Source: JBBQNR01 sp038330145 (GTDB lineage Bacteria > Actinomycetota > Thermoleophilia > Solirubrobacterales > JBBDJG01). Taken from it: DNA of 48,089 nucleotides. How positions within the stretch are numbered: position 1 is the stretch's first letter; the number at the start of each line of letters is the position of its first letter. The notes beneath the pieces are model-generated. The model was not told the DNA's origin. It saw nothing but the letters and a program-made list of their open reading frames with translations, and did not search any database. The stretch spans positions 1 to 48,089 of the forward strand of contig JBBQNR010000017.1 in NCBI GenBank assembly GCA_038330145.1, in the 5' to 3' direction. Of this stretch, positions 8,130 through 15,753 are shown piece by piece. The translations under genes and the position numbers were made by a program.

Positions 8130-8980
8130 GACCAGCGCTCGTCGGGATCCCACTTGTTGAGGTCGCCGGGCTCGATTCCCAAGAGCCGTTCCAGCTCGCG
8201 GACTTCGAGCGGACAATCTGTGAGAACGTCATGCTCAGCGTCGGTCGTGTCCTCGGATGGGCTCTCGCTCGCCGGCGGCTCCTCCACCTCGGTTCCCTCG
8301 TCCTCCCAGCGCTCGTACTCGTCTAGGAACCACTGGCCCGCCGCCGCCGCGGTGACGGCGGTCGCAAACAGCGAGTCGGCGATCGCGGTTCTGAGCTCGT
8401 CGATCCTCTCGCGCTCGGCCTCGTCGTCCTCGTCCTCGTCGTCGTCCTCGTCGTCGTCGTGGCCGTAGTAGCGGGCGATCGGGTCATCGTCGTCGTCCTC
8501 CCACTCGCGGGCGCCGACGACGGGCCTGATCAGGTGCTCGACCTCGCACACCGACTGGCAGGCGCCGGTCATCAGGGAGAGCACGACGCGTAACCACTCG
8601 TCGGGCCCGTTGTCCTCGAACAGCTCGGGCGACTCGTCGATCATCTCGCTCAGCCGCTTGTCCAGCTCGGTAACGAGGACGTCCTTGAACTGGGTCGGCT
8701 CCGCCTCGTCGGCGTCCGGATGGATGTGCGCGATGACGTTGATGGCGATCGCAGCGGCCCCGATGAAGAAAACGCCGATCTCGAACAGCTTGTCGCGCTC
8801 CTCGTCGCCCTCGACGTCGTAGTAGAGCTTGATGCCGAACGCAGCCTGGGCGAGGCGCTCGGTTACACGGGCGACGAGCATCCCCGGCGACGGGCACCAC
8901 GGGGTCGGGTTCTGCTCCTCGTCGTGCGGAACCAGGCGCTCGATGTGCTCACCGATTTCGGTCTGGAGTTGGTTTCCCAT
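8009..8980 (-). CDS. Acidic protein of unknown function
   Basis: 323 aa, not recognised. Residues about 30-75 form a helical region (LVARVTERLAQAAFGIKLYY, then KLFEIGVFFIGAAAIAINVI), which could be a packed helix or a membrane segment. Around residues 165-195 there is a nearly pure Asp/Glu run (DDDEDDDEDEDDEAERE). The C-terminal 40 residues (from RESSASTSRR) are basic and low-complexity, and they are encoded antisense to the 3' end of the ImmA/IrrE gene, so the natural protein may once have ended nearer 8130. Start is ATG 8980, facing the TPR gene across a 79-bp spacer with a perfect inverted repeat. A distant likeness to MazG-type helices was considered, but no EExxE motif is seen. Confidence 0.55.
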   Translation of the reverse strand: MGNQLQTEIGEHIERLVPHDEEQNPTPWCPSPGMLVARVTERLAQAAFGIKLYYDVEGDEERDKLFEIGVFFIGAAAIAINVIAHIHPDADEAEPTQFKDVLVTELDKRLSEMIDESPELFEDNGPDEWLRVVLSLMTGACQSVCEVEHLIRPVVGAREWEDDDDDPIARYYGHDDDEDDDEDEDDEAERERIDELRTAIADSLFATAVTAAAAGQWFLDEYERWEDEGTEVEEPPASESPSEDTTDAEHDVLTDCPLEVRELERLLGIEPGDLNKWDPDERWSYRESSASTSRRNHSRLSIAICDTPNAFARRLPLSPTRPN

Positions 8981-9012
8981 ATCTACGTATTAGGTCGATC
9001 CGAGACCAGATC

Positions 9013-9030
9013 TCTGACACCTGTGTCAGA
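9013..9030. promoter_or_regulatory. Perfect inverted repeat in divergent spacer (candidate operator)
   Basis: Arms TCTGACAC and GTGTCAGA are separated by CT. The palindrome lies between two divergent genes (starts 8980 and 9060), where a dimeric regulator could control both. There is no T-run on either side, so a terminator is unlikely. Confidence 0.45.
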
Positions 9031-9059
9031 CCTCTGCGCTAGGCACGACTTAGCAAGTG

Positions 9060-9722
9060 ATGAAACGTCCGAGGCTCTATCTCAGCCACGACGCGGAATA
9101 CGACTGGCTGATTGCGGTCGCGTTCGGTGCCGTGGACGATCAGCTATCGGAAGAGGAGCGCCGCATCCTCAGCGAACAGTTCTGCTACGTCCTGGACCGC
9201 TCGGGCGGCGACCCGATCGGCTTCACGATCCTCGACTTCTCCGAGTTCGACATCGAGGATCGGGAGCTGGCGGAGATCTGGCAGGAGCCGCGCTTCGACG
9301 CTCCCGTGCTCGGCCTCACTAACGTGAGCGCAGGCGAGATCGCGACTGCCGCCCGCACCTACTTCGGCGGTGTGTCGTCGCTCAACCGCACGTACTTCGG
9401 CCAGGCCACCAACCTGACCGGAGAAGAGGCCGTCGACGCCTGGCGAGCATGCCTCGAGTCCGGCGACTCGATGGCGCACTACGCCCTGGGCTACACGCTC
9501 GTGGAGCTGGGCCGGCACCGGGAGGCCTACCCGCACCTGCGCGCCTACGCGGACCTCGTGCCATCGACCGCCTGGGCCTGGTGCTGGCTGGGCAAGGCCT
9601 GCACAGGCATGGGCGAGCTGGTCGAGGCGCGGCGGGCGTTCGAGCGGGCGCTCGCGCTCGAGGCGGAGGGTGCCGACGAGACGGACGCGGAAGAGCTACT
9701 GGCGCAGCTTGTCTCTCGCTGA
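9060..9722 (+). CDS. TPR-repeat protein of unknown function
   Basis: About 220 aa; ATG 9060 is immediately preceded by an in-frame GTG. The C-terminal half has TPR-like helices: AVDAWRACLESGDSMAHYAL, GYTLVELGRHREAYPHLRAY, then AWCWLGKACTGMGELVEARR, AFERALALEAEG. The N-terminal half (YLSHDAEYDWLIAVAFGAVD, then GFTILDFSEFDIEDRELAEI) is unrecognised and acidic. TPRs mediate protein contacts. The gene faces the acidic protein gene and precedes topB by 85 nt. No catalytic motif or signal peptide is seen. Confidence 0.6.
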   Translation: MKRPRLYLSHDAEYDWLIAVAFGAVDDQLSEEERRILSEQFCYVLDRSGGDPIGFTILDFSEFDIEDRELAEIWQEPRFDAPVLGLTNVSAGEIATAARTYFGGVSSLNRTYFGQATNLTGEEAVDAWRACLESGDSMAHYALGYTLVELGRHREAYPHLRAYADLVPSTAWAWCWLGKACTGMGELVEARRAFERALALEAEGADETDAEELLAQLVSR

Positions 9723-9794
9723 CCGCTCGCAACCTTTGGCAATTACGGCCAGCAAAATCCAGTCTGCTCGGGGTGCATCAGCCGGTGACGGCCT

Positions 9795-9800
9795 TACCGT
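9795..9800 (+). promoter_or_regulatory. -10 box TACCGT, leaderless start of topB-like gene
   Basis: TACCGT is followed by exactly 7 nt and then ATG 9808, so transcription should begin at or next to the start codon. Confidence 0.45.
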
Positions 9801-9807
9801 TTGAGCA

Positions 9808-12168
9808 ATGGCAAAGACACTTGTAATCGCTGAGAAGCCCTCGGTCGGGCGGGACATCGCCTCGGCCCTTCCTGGCTCGTACGCCTCTAGTAAGGACAAG
9901 ACTCACCTTGCGGGTGAGGACTATGTGATCACCTGGGCGATCGGACATCTCGTGGGCCTCGCAGAGCCAGATGCGTACGACCCGAAGTTCAAGAAGTGGC
10001 GTTTCGTCGATCTGCCGATCCTTCCGGACCCGTTCAAACTCGTCCCCAACGACGAGAAGTCGAAGAAGCAGCTGCAGGCGATCCACAAGCTGATCGCGAG
10101 CGCCGAAATCGGCGAACTCATCAACGCTTGCGACGCCGGCCGCGAGGGCGAGCTGATCTTCACCTACATTCACGAGACCTCCGGGACGAAGAAACCGGTC
10201 AACCGCCTCTGGCTCAACTCGATGACCGCCAAGGCAATCGTCGATGCGTTCGCGCGTCTCCGCCCGGGCGAGGAGATGAAGTCGCTCGAGGCGGCGGCGC
10301 GCTCGCGCAACGAGGCCGACTGGTTGGTTGGGATGAACTCCAGCCGGGCAGCGACCATCCGGCTGCGAGCGGCGTTCGACAGCACGGTCCCGCTGGGGCG
10401 TGTCCAGACGCCGACGCTGGCTCTCGTGGCCTGGCGAGAGGAGGAGATTCGCGCGTTCAAGCCCGAGCCGTACTGGCTCGTGGAGGCCGACTTCGCGGCC
10501 GGCGGCGAGCGCCTCTACTCAGGCCGCTATCTCGGCGGCAAGCGGATCGACGAGCAGTTGGCCGGCACAGTCGTGGAGGACTGCCGCGACCAGCGTGGGG
10601 TGATCACGAAGCTCGAGAAGAAAGAGGAGCGCGAGCGCTCCCAATTGCTCTACGACCTCACCTCGCTGCAGCGGGACGCGAATACGAGATTCGGCTTCTC
10701 CGCCAAGCGCACCCTGGGCGCGGCGCAGAAGCTCTACGAGCAGCACAAGGCCATCACCTATCCGCGCACGAACTCGCGCTGGCTCTCGAGCGAGCTGATC
10801 CCCGAGATCCGCCCCACCGCCGAGCTGGTCGGGAAGAACGGTGAATACGCGAAGGGTGCGGCCTACGTGACCGGCCTCCAGGACCTGCCGCTCGGGCGGG
10901 TGGTCAACGACAAGAAGGTCGAGGACCACCACGCGATCATCCCCACCCGGTCCACCCATGACCTGGCGAAGATGGGCGCGGACGAGAAGAAAATCTATGA
11001 CCTGGTGGCGAGGCGCTTCCTCGCGATCTTCCATCCCGACGCGGTGTTCGAGCGCACCCGAGTGGAGACCACCGTGACCGAGCACATCTTCCGCACGAGC
11101 GGGCGCGTGCTGCTCGAGGCCGGCTGGCGCTCGGTGTACGGGCAGGAGGCCGACTCGCCCGACAGGTCCGAGGACGACGAGGGCGGCGACCAGCTGCTGC
11201 CAAAGCTCGAGCAGGGTGAGGACGTCGCGGTGCGCCGCGTCGAGTCGCTGCGCAAGGAGACCCAGCCTCCCAGGCGGTTCACGGAGGCCTCGCTGCTCGG
11301 GGCGATGGAGACGGCGGGTAAGGACATCGAGGATTCAGAGCTGCGCGAGGCGATGAAGGATTCCGGCCTGGGCACGCCCGCGACCCGCGCCTCCATCATC
11401 GAGCGGCTCATCTCTGTGAACTACATCGAGCGCGAGGGCAGGGCACTGCACGCCACTGAGAAGGGCATCCAGGTCATCCGCCTGCTCGGTAAGCACGAGC
11501 TCACCTCCGCCGAGCTCACCGGTCAGTGGGAGCGGCGTCTCGGGCTGATCGCGCAGGGCGAGGAGAGCCGCCCCTCGTTCATGAACGACATCGCCCGCTT
11601 CACCAAGCAGACGGTGGAGGAGTTCGACGGGCTGAAGGGCACCAAGATTGAGCGGGCCAACCTCGGTCCCTGCCCGGTCTGCGGCAAGGACGTGACCGAG
11701 AACCGCAAGGGCTACTCCTGCTGGTCGCAGGACGATCCCGGCTGCGGATTCGTGATCTGGAAGCGCAAGGCCGGTAAGAACCTTCCGGCCGCGGTCGCCA
11801 AGGAGCTGATGGAGAGCCTGGCGCAGTCGATCAAGCGCGGCGACGAGCTTCCAGCGGGGCGCACGGCCAAGCCGGTCACCGGCTTCAAGGGCCGCTCGGG
11901 ACGCTCGTTCAAGGCCAAGCTGAAGATCGAAAAGACATCCGAGGGCAAGTGGCGGGTGGACTTCGACGAGGATTGGGCATCAGGCGTAAGGATGAAGCCG
12001 ATGGAGATGTCCCGCGTGCGGCATAGAGACGTGGTTTCAGCCTATAAAGCCAATACGCGTCCAGCCATCGGCAGAGAACGGATTTGTATGCCCGGGGGCC
12101 TTTGCCCGGACACGCTCAACGGCCCGGGTTCCGGCGAGTCGATGGACGCCGGATGTGGCCGCCGCTGA
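9808..12168 (+). CDS. topB: DNA topoisomerase III-like type IA topoisomerase
   Basis: 786 aa. The Toprim domain opens with TLVIAEKPSVGRDIASALPG and carries ACDAGREGELIF (about 108-120). The catalytic Tyr is in AITYPRTNSRWLSSELI (Y about 318). TEASLLGAMETAGKDIEDSE and GLGTPATRASIIERL are typical TopB motifs. A C-terminal Cys cluster, GPCPVCGKDVTENRKGYSC (about 620), is followed by a basic segment. The enzyme relaxes and decatenates DNA by single-strand passage; TopB-type enzymes are common on plasmids and integrative elements. The natural protein appears to end near DFDEDWA (about residue 720). The last 60 residues are low-quality sequence that overlaps the opposite-strand ARPP-1 gene by 53 bp, suggesting a lost stop codon or a 3' rearrangement. 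Confidence 0.9.
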   Translation: MAKTLVIAEKPSVGRDIASALPGSYASSKDKTHLAGEDYVITWAIGHLVGLAEPDAYDPKFKKWRFVDLPILPDPFKLVPNDEKSKKQLQAIHKLIASAEIGELINACDAGREGELIFTYIHETSGTKKPVNRLWLNSMTAKAIVDAFARLRPGEEMKSLEAAARSRNEADWLVGMNSSRAATIRLRAAFDSTVPLGRVQTPTLALVAWREEEIRAFKPEPYWLVEADFAAGGERLYSGRYLGGKRIDEQLAGTVVEDCRDQRGVITKLEKKEERERSQLLYDLTSLQRDANTRFGFSAKRTLGAAQKLYEQHKAITYPRTNSRWLSSELIPEIRPTAELVGKNGEYAKGAAYVTGLQDLPLGRVVNDKKVEDHHAIIPTRSTHDLAKMGADEKKIYDLVARRFLAIFHPDAVFERTRVETTVTEHIFRTSGRVLLEAGWRSVYGQEADSPDRSEDDEGGDQLLPKLEQGEDVAVRRVESLRKETQPPRRFTEASLLGAMETAGKDIEDSELREAMKDSGLGTPATRASIIERLISVNYIEREGRALHATEKGIQVIRLLGKHELTSAELTGQWERRLGLIAQGEESRPSFMNDIARFTKQTVEEFDGLKGTKIERANLGPCPVCGKDVTENRKGYSCWSQDDPGCGFVIWKRKAGKNLPAAVAKELMESLAQSIKRGDELPAGRTAKPVTGFKGRSGRSFKAKLKIEKTSEGKWRVDFDEDWASGVRMKPMEMSRVRHRDVVSAYKANTRPAIGRERICMPGGLCPDTLNGPGSGESMDAGCGRR

Positions 12169-13129
12169 TGCGCGGCTGGTCACTCACGGGATCTTCCGAC
12201 TCCGGATAAGCGGTCAGCTGGATCAGCTCGTCGCCCGTCACCAGCCCGGATCCCGCCACGCCGTCGGCGGCGAAGCGCAACTCGCGGCCGAGGCCGATCC
12301 CGTCGCGCTCGCTGACGTTGACGCCGCTGACGAGCAAGAGGAATCCGCGGGCGTCCTCGATCGAGGGCACCTTTGTGTCCCCGGCCTCGAGCGCATCGAG
12401 CGCATAGCCCTGCACGAGGGGCCGGTGCAGAGCTGCGAACACGCCCGGTCGGCTGACGAGGTCGAGGATCGCGAACTGGCCGCCGATCGCGACCAGGGCG
12501 CCGAGCTGGCTGTCGTGGAGCTTCACCGCGCGGTTGAGCTCGTCGAGATGACGGCGCCTGGCCTCGAACACGTCGTGCATTGCGCCGGTGCGTGACCGGG
12601 AGCCGTGACGGCTCGACTTGGCCTCGACGTTTTCCCAGACGGCGGATTGGGAGGCTCGCGCCTCCATGCCGGCGGCGACCTGCTCGCGGACCTGCCGGCT
12701 CTTGGCCCGGCGCAGCTCGGGATAGGCGGTCTGCGGCGCGGGCATGAAGGACTCAGCGTGGCGGCGGGGGTCCCAGCGGCCGATTTCGACGCAGGTGACC
12801 GGCACCTGGAGCACTGCGCCGGCAGCGACCAGCACCGTGACGTCGAAGGTGCGGTTCTGCTGAGCGCCGAGGACCTCCTCGCCCTCGAAGAGGAGGACCG
12901 GGGTGTCGGCCCCGTTCTGGATCAGAAGATCGTTGACCGAGGCGCCGGACTCCAGCTCCTTGATCGCCACGCCGCGCGTGCGCCCGTCAGCGAAGGAGAT
13001 ATAGGGCTGCCTCGGGGCGGGCCCCAGGAGCGGGAAGACAGCGAGCGGGCCGGCAAGGTCGGGGTCACCGACCGTGAGCGGCTCCGCCAGGTATGTGCTG
13101 GGGGTTGGGTGAGTCGCGTTGGTTGTCAT
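12116..13129 (-). CDS. ARPP-1 family protein
   Basis: 337 aa. The hallmark blocks are present: DLAGPLAVFPLLGPAP at the start, VAIKELESGASVNDLLIQNG, then PVLLFEGEEVLGAQQNRTFD, and VTVLVAAGAVLQVPVTCVE followed by GRWD. These match the ARPP-1 (formerly DUF6569) domain, named for its genomic association with ADP-ribosyl-glycohydrolase and Rhodanese-phosphatase proteins. Biochemical function is unknown. The long Arg-rich middle (residues 120-175) is typical. A strong AGGAGG stands one base before ATG 13129, an unusually short spacing. The 3' end overlaps topB. No ADP-ribosylation partner gene is adjacent in this window. Confidence 0.75.
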   Translation of the reverse strand: MTTNATHPTPSTYLAEPLTVGDPDLAGPLAVFPLLGPAPRQPYISFADGRTRGVAIKELESGASVNDLLIQNGADTPVLLFEGEEVLGAQQNRTFDVTVLVAAGAVLQVPVTCVEIGRWDPRRHAESFMPAPQTAYPELRRAKSRQVREQVAAGMEARASQSAVWENVEAKSSRHGSRSRTGAMHDVFEARRRHLDELNRAVKLHDSQLGALVAIGGQFAILDLVSRPGVFAALHRPLVQGYALDALEAGDTKVPSIEDARGFLLLVSGVNVSERDGIGLGRELRFAADGVAGSGLVTGDELIQLTAYPESEDPVSDQPRISGGHIRRPSTRRNPGR

Positions 13130-13212
13130 GCCTCCTAGGTCGAGCGGGACCGGCGCTTTCTGACACTCGAACCTCTCGGGCGTAGGGCCTTCGACATGGC
13201 TCGTGGTGGTCG

Positions 13213-13218
13213 TAGACT
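13213..13218 (+). promoter_or_regulatory. -10 box TAGACT upstream of DUF2283 gene
   Basis: TAGACT predicts a start of transcription near 13225 and so a leader of about 50 nt. This excludes an ATG at 13196 and supports GTG 13277 as the start. Confidence 0.4.
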
Positions 13219-13276
13219 ACGAAGCGACCCCGGCACGAGTCGTGACTGCCTTCGGGAGCAGAAAGGGACCACGCAA

Positions 13277-13555
13277 GTGAGCGTGACGATCGGACACATC
13301 ACATTTGACGACGTCTCCTACGACTCGAAGGGCGACGTGATCTATCTCAGTGTCGGCGAGCCTCGTGATGCGGCTGACAGCGAAGAGACGCCTGAGGGAC
13401 ACGTGGTCAGGTATGGAACAGCTGGCGAGATAGTCGGCCTTACCTTGATCAGCCCTCGCCACCTGATCGCCCGCGAGGGTGTCGTGAGAGTGACTCTTCC
13501 CCAGGAACAGCTGGTTGAGGCAACCGAGATCGAATCGCTCTTTACCGCGGCCTGA
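13277..13555 (+). CDS. DUF2283 family protein (solitary copy)
   Basis: 92 aa from GTG 13277, preceded by AAAGGGA. The DUF2283 pattern is clear: VTIGHITFDDVSYDSKGDVI, YLSVGEP, TPEGHVVRYGTAGEIVGLTL, ending in an acidic helix. These are small beta-rich proteins, often next to putative toxins. Here no toxin is on the same strand. A homologous copy with a partner gene lies 135 bp downstream on the opposite strand, about half identical by eye. This solitary copy could be an orphan antitoxin or an anti-addiction gene; that is inference. Confidence 0.75.
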   Translation: MSVTIGHITFDDVSYDSKGDVIYLSVGEPRDAADSEETPEGHVVRYGTAGEIVGLTLISPRHLIAREGVVRVTLPQEQLVEATEIESLFTAA

Positions 13556-13570
13556 CTACTCGCTCAGCCG

Positions 13571-13634
13571 GCGCATCCCAAGCTGTTCACCTGATCAACA
13601 TCCCTCTTCGTCCGAGGCCTGGTACCGCTCGCGG
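13571..13634 (+). repeat. 64-bp direct repeat, left copy
   Basis: This stretch recurs at 14319-14382 with two mismatches: 48 bp starting GCGCATCCCAAGCTGTTCAC are identical, then one mismatch, TGGTACCGC, one mismatch, CGCGG. The two copies flank the DUF2283/toxin pair (13690-14246). Confidence 0.85.
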
Positions 13635-13689
13635 CCGGTTGCTGCGGTGTCGTCGGGCCGGGTCCCTCGACCGCTCTTGATGGAACAGG

Positions 13690-13971
13690 TCAGTCCAAAC
13701 GAGTGAGTATCGGACCAAGCGCGTCAGGTTCGATTGCCAGGCGCTCGGGGACGGTGATCTCGATTCTCCTCTGGTTGTCGAGCAACCACTTCGCGCCTAC
13801 GATCGTCACGCCCACCAGGTTTCCGCTTGCGTCGAAGCGAAGGTGATGCCCCTCCGGAGACTCGTCGAAATCAACGGCACTGCTTGGTTCCCCGACATGG
13901 AGATAGAGCACGTCCGCGTCGGCGTCGTAGCTGACGTTGTCGAACGCTATGTCGCCGATCGTGACGGTCAT
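13690..13971 (-). CDS. DUF2283 family protein, candidate antitoxin
   Basis: 93 aa: VTIGDIAFDNVSYDADADVL, YLHVGEP, SPEGHHLRFDASGNLVGVTI. It starts inside the stop of the upstream gene (ATGA-type 4-bp overlap), so the two are translated together. Order toxin-then-antitoxin with coupling, small size and an acidic profile fit an antitoxin, but DUF2283 has no experimentally settled role that I can cite. The pair is bracketed by 64-bp direct repeats. Confidence 0.75.
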   Translation of the reverse strand: MTVTIGDIAFDNVSYDADADVLYLHVGEPSSAVDFDESPEGHHLRFDASGNLVGVTIVGAKWLLDNQRRIEITVPERLAIEPDALGPILTRLD

Positions 13972-14246
13972 GGCAAGGACCTGCGCGGGAAGGCGGTGAG
14001 GACCGAACCTTCCTGCCCCTCATAGCCTACGACCACCTTCAGCCATCGGCTAGGGCCTCCGGCTACATAGAACCACTCCTCGCCCGGCCTACGGCCGAGC
14101 AGCCAGCGGTCGGGCGCCGCGATGACCTCGAGCAGCGCGTTCTGATGGGGCTCCATCTCCCTATGCCTCTCCACGATGTGTGCCCAGCGCTCTTCGGTCA
14201 GCACGACGATCCGGCCGCCTGGGGCGCGTATCCGAGCAATCTCCAC
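13968..14246 (-). CDS. Probable BECR-type RNase toxin partner of DUF2283
   Basis: 92 aa from GTG 14246. Features are VVLTEERWAHIVERHREMEP, then APDRWLLGRRPGEEWFYVAG, GPSRWLKVVVGYEGQEG, VLTAFPRR. The HIVERH segment, the late hydrophobic strand LKVVVGY and the terminal TAFPRR are like small PBECR/RelE-like RNase-fold proteins that often sit ahead of DUF2283 genes. Candidate catalytic residues are the two His of HIVERH and the terminal Arg residues. Toxic activity is not shown by the sequence; this call rests on family resemblance and gene pairing. Confidence 0.55.
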   Translation of the reverse strand: MEIARIRAPGGRIVVLTEERWAHIVERHREMEPHQNALLEVIAAPDRWLLGRRPGEEWFYVAGGPSRWLKVVVGYEGQEGSVLTAFPRRSLP

Positions 14247-14318
14247 ACACGATGTAAGTGCGTGAGCGGCCGCCTTACGTGATCATCGTCCCAACCGATC
14301 AGCCCTCACCCGCTACCC

Positions 14319-14382
14319 GCGCATCCCAAGCTGTTCACCTGATCAACATCCCTCTTCGTCCGAGGCGTGGTACCGCCCGCGG
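14319..14382 (+). repeat. 64-bp direct repeat, right copy
   Basis: Copy of 13571-13634, in the same orientation, 748 bp away. It ends inside a GTGGTACCGC palindrome that is intact here and degenerate in the left copy. Confidence 0.85.
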
Positions 14383-14388
14383 TACCAC
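14367..14388. repeat. GGTACC-type palindromic repeat
   Basis: Perfect 10-bp arms GTGGTACCGC and GCGGTACCAC around CC, followed by CGAAAA at 14393. A near-identical palindrome with a similar CGAAAA 3' flank occurs at 23071-23092, so this is a dispersed REP-like element. No T-run adjoins it on the plus strand. Confidence 0.6.
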
Positions 14389-14426
14389 GGTCCGAAAATA
14401 GGGGTACCACCCCCGACCGGCCAGGC

Positions 14427-14876
14427 TCAGCCCGCCGCGTCCAGCCAGTAATCGATCCACTCCTCCCGCGTCGCACCGACCCGTTCATAGACGCGCTGGG
14501 CACGCTCGTTGTCGGGCGCCGTCGACCAGGTGAGACGCGACGCGCCGCGCTCGCGTGCAAGGCGGCGGCAGGCATCGATCAGCGAGTCGGCCGCCCGGCC
14601 GCCGCGCGATTCGGGCCGCACGAAGAGGTCGTGCATGATCCCGACGCGGGTGCCCAGGAGCGTGTCCCAGCTCCAGAAGACCGTCGCGAAGCCGATCGCC
14701 TCGCCGTTGCTGTCGCGCGCCAGCAGCTGGGCACCCTCGGCGGGGCTCTTGATAAGGATCAGCGACAGGTAGCGCAGACGCTCGCCCGGTGGGCTGACCT
14801 CGTAGAAGTCGCAGTAGGCGCGAACGAGCGGCAGAAGCTCGTCGAGATTGCTCTCCCGCACCAGTTCGACCGTCAT
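14427..14876 (-). CDS. GNAT family N-acetyltransferase
   Basis: 149 aa. The GNAT core is visible: IGFATVFWSWDTLLG, GIMHDLFVRPESRGGRAADS (acetyl-CoA-binding loop R-x-x-G-G/A), LARERGASRLTWSTAPDN, AQRVYERVGATREEWIDYWL. The substrate cannot be told; MHDLFV and YxRVGA fit small-molecule or amino-acid acetylators. A TACACT -10 box lies 8 nt before ATG 14876, giving a leaderless mRNA, and overlaps the -10 box of the divergent enoyl-CoA hydratase gene. Confidence 0.85.
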   Translation of the reverse strand: MTVELVRESNLDELLPLVRAYCDFYEVSPPGERLRYLSLILIKSPAEGAQLLARDSNGEAIGFATVFWSWDTLLGTRVGIMHDLFVRPESRGGRAADSLIDACRRLARERGASRLTWSTAPDNERAQRVYERVGATREEWIDYWLDAAG

Positions 14877-14884
14877 CGCGGCCG

Positions 14885-14894
14885 AGTGTATGGT
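14885..14894. promoter_or_regulatory. Overlapping divergent -10 boxes in a 24-bp spacer
   Basis: On the minus strand TACACT (14890-14885) is 8 nt from the acetyltransferase ATG. On the plus strand TATGGT (14889-14894) is 6 nt from GTG 14901. The two hexamers share two bases, so polymerase cannot occupy both at once. Confidence 0.5.
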
Positions 14895-14900
14895 GCGCGC

Positions 14901-15746
14901 GTGGCCAGCGGCTCCGACACGGTTCTCTACGAGCGTGACGAGCGCGTCGCGACTCTCACCCTCAATCGGCCGGAGCGCCTGAACACGATCGTGCCCGAGC
15001 TGATCGACGCCTTCGACGAGGCGATGACGAAGGCTCAGGCCGACTCAGATGTGCGCGTCATCCGCTTGCGCGGCGCGGGCCGCACCTTCTGCGCCGGCTA
15101 CGACATCGACTGGGGCGCGCACATGATGGAGGCCCAGGAGCAGGACAAGCCTTGGGACCCGATCGTCGACTACCAGGTGATGTCACGCTTCGTGAACTCC
15201 TACATGAGCCTGTGGCGCTCGCCGAAGCCTGTGATCGCCCAGGTGCACGGCTTCTGCGTCGGCGGCGGTACCGACTTCGCACTCTGCAGCGACCTCATCG
15301 TGTGCTCAGACGACGCCCGCATCGGCTATCCGCCGGCGCGTGTGTGGGGATCGCCGACTACGGCGATGTGGGTCTACCGGCTAGGGCTCGAGCGCGCGAA
15401 GCGCGTGCTGCTCACGGGCGATGCGCTCGACGGGCGGACGGCAGCCGAGTGGGGCTTGGCGTCTGAGTCCGTACCGGAGGAACAGGTTGATGCGGCTGGA
15501 ATGGCCCTTGCCAAGCGCGTCGCCCAGCTACCTGCGAATCAACTCCACATGATGAAGATGCTGGTCAACCAGGCCTACGAGCAGATGGGTCTGAACGTCA
15601 CCCAGTTGATTGGCACCCTGCTCGACGGCTCCGCACGGCACACACCTGAGGGAGTGGACTTCACCAAGCAGGCGATGGAGAACCTCGGCCGAGCTGTCTC
15701 CGAGCGCGATGCACCGTTCGGCGACTACGGGCAGGAAAAGCGCTAG
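14901..15746 (+). CDS. Enoyl-CoA hydratase/isomerase (crotonase) family protein
   Basis: 281 aa from GTG 14901, supported by a TATGGT box 6 nt upstream. Crotonase motifs: ATLTLNRPERLNTIVPELID, RLRGAGRTFCAGYDI (first oxyanion strand), KPVIAQVHGFCVGGGTDFAL (second oxyanion-hole glycines), and GYPPARVWGSPTTAMWVYRL. The first glutamate of true hydratases is not evident in the GFCVGGGTDFAL helix; D replaces E at the usual place. Beta-oxidation of an unusual acyl-CoA, or another crotonase reaction, is possible. C-terminus about 20 residues longer than the usual 260 aa. Confidence 0.85.
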   Translation: MASGSDTVLYERDERVATLTLNRPERLNTIVPELIDAFDEAMTKAQADSDVRVIRLRGAGRTFCAGYDIDWGAHMMEAQEQDKPWDPIVDYQVMSRFVNSYMSLWRSPKPVIAQVHGFCVGGGTDFALCSDLIVCSDDARIGYPPARVWGSPTTAMWVYRLGLERAKRVLLTGDALDGRTAAEWGLASESVPEEQVDAAGMALAKRVAQLPANQLHMMKMLVNQAYEQMGLNVTQLIGTLLDGSARHTPEGVDFTKQAMENLGRAVSERDAPFGDYGQEKR

Positions 15747-15753
15747 CCAGCGC

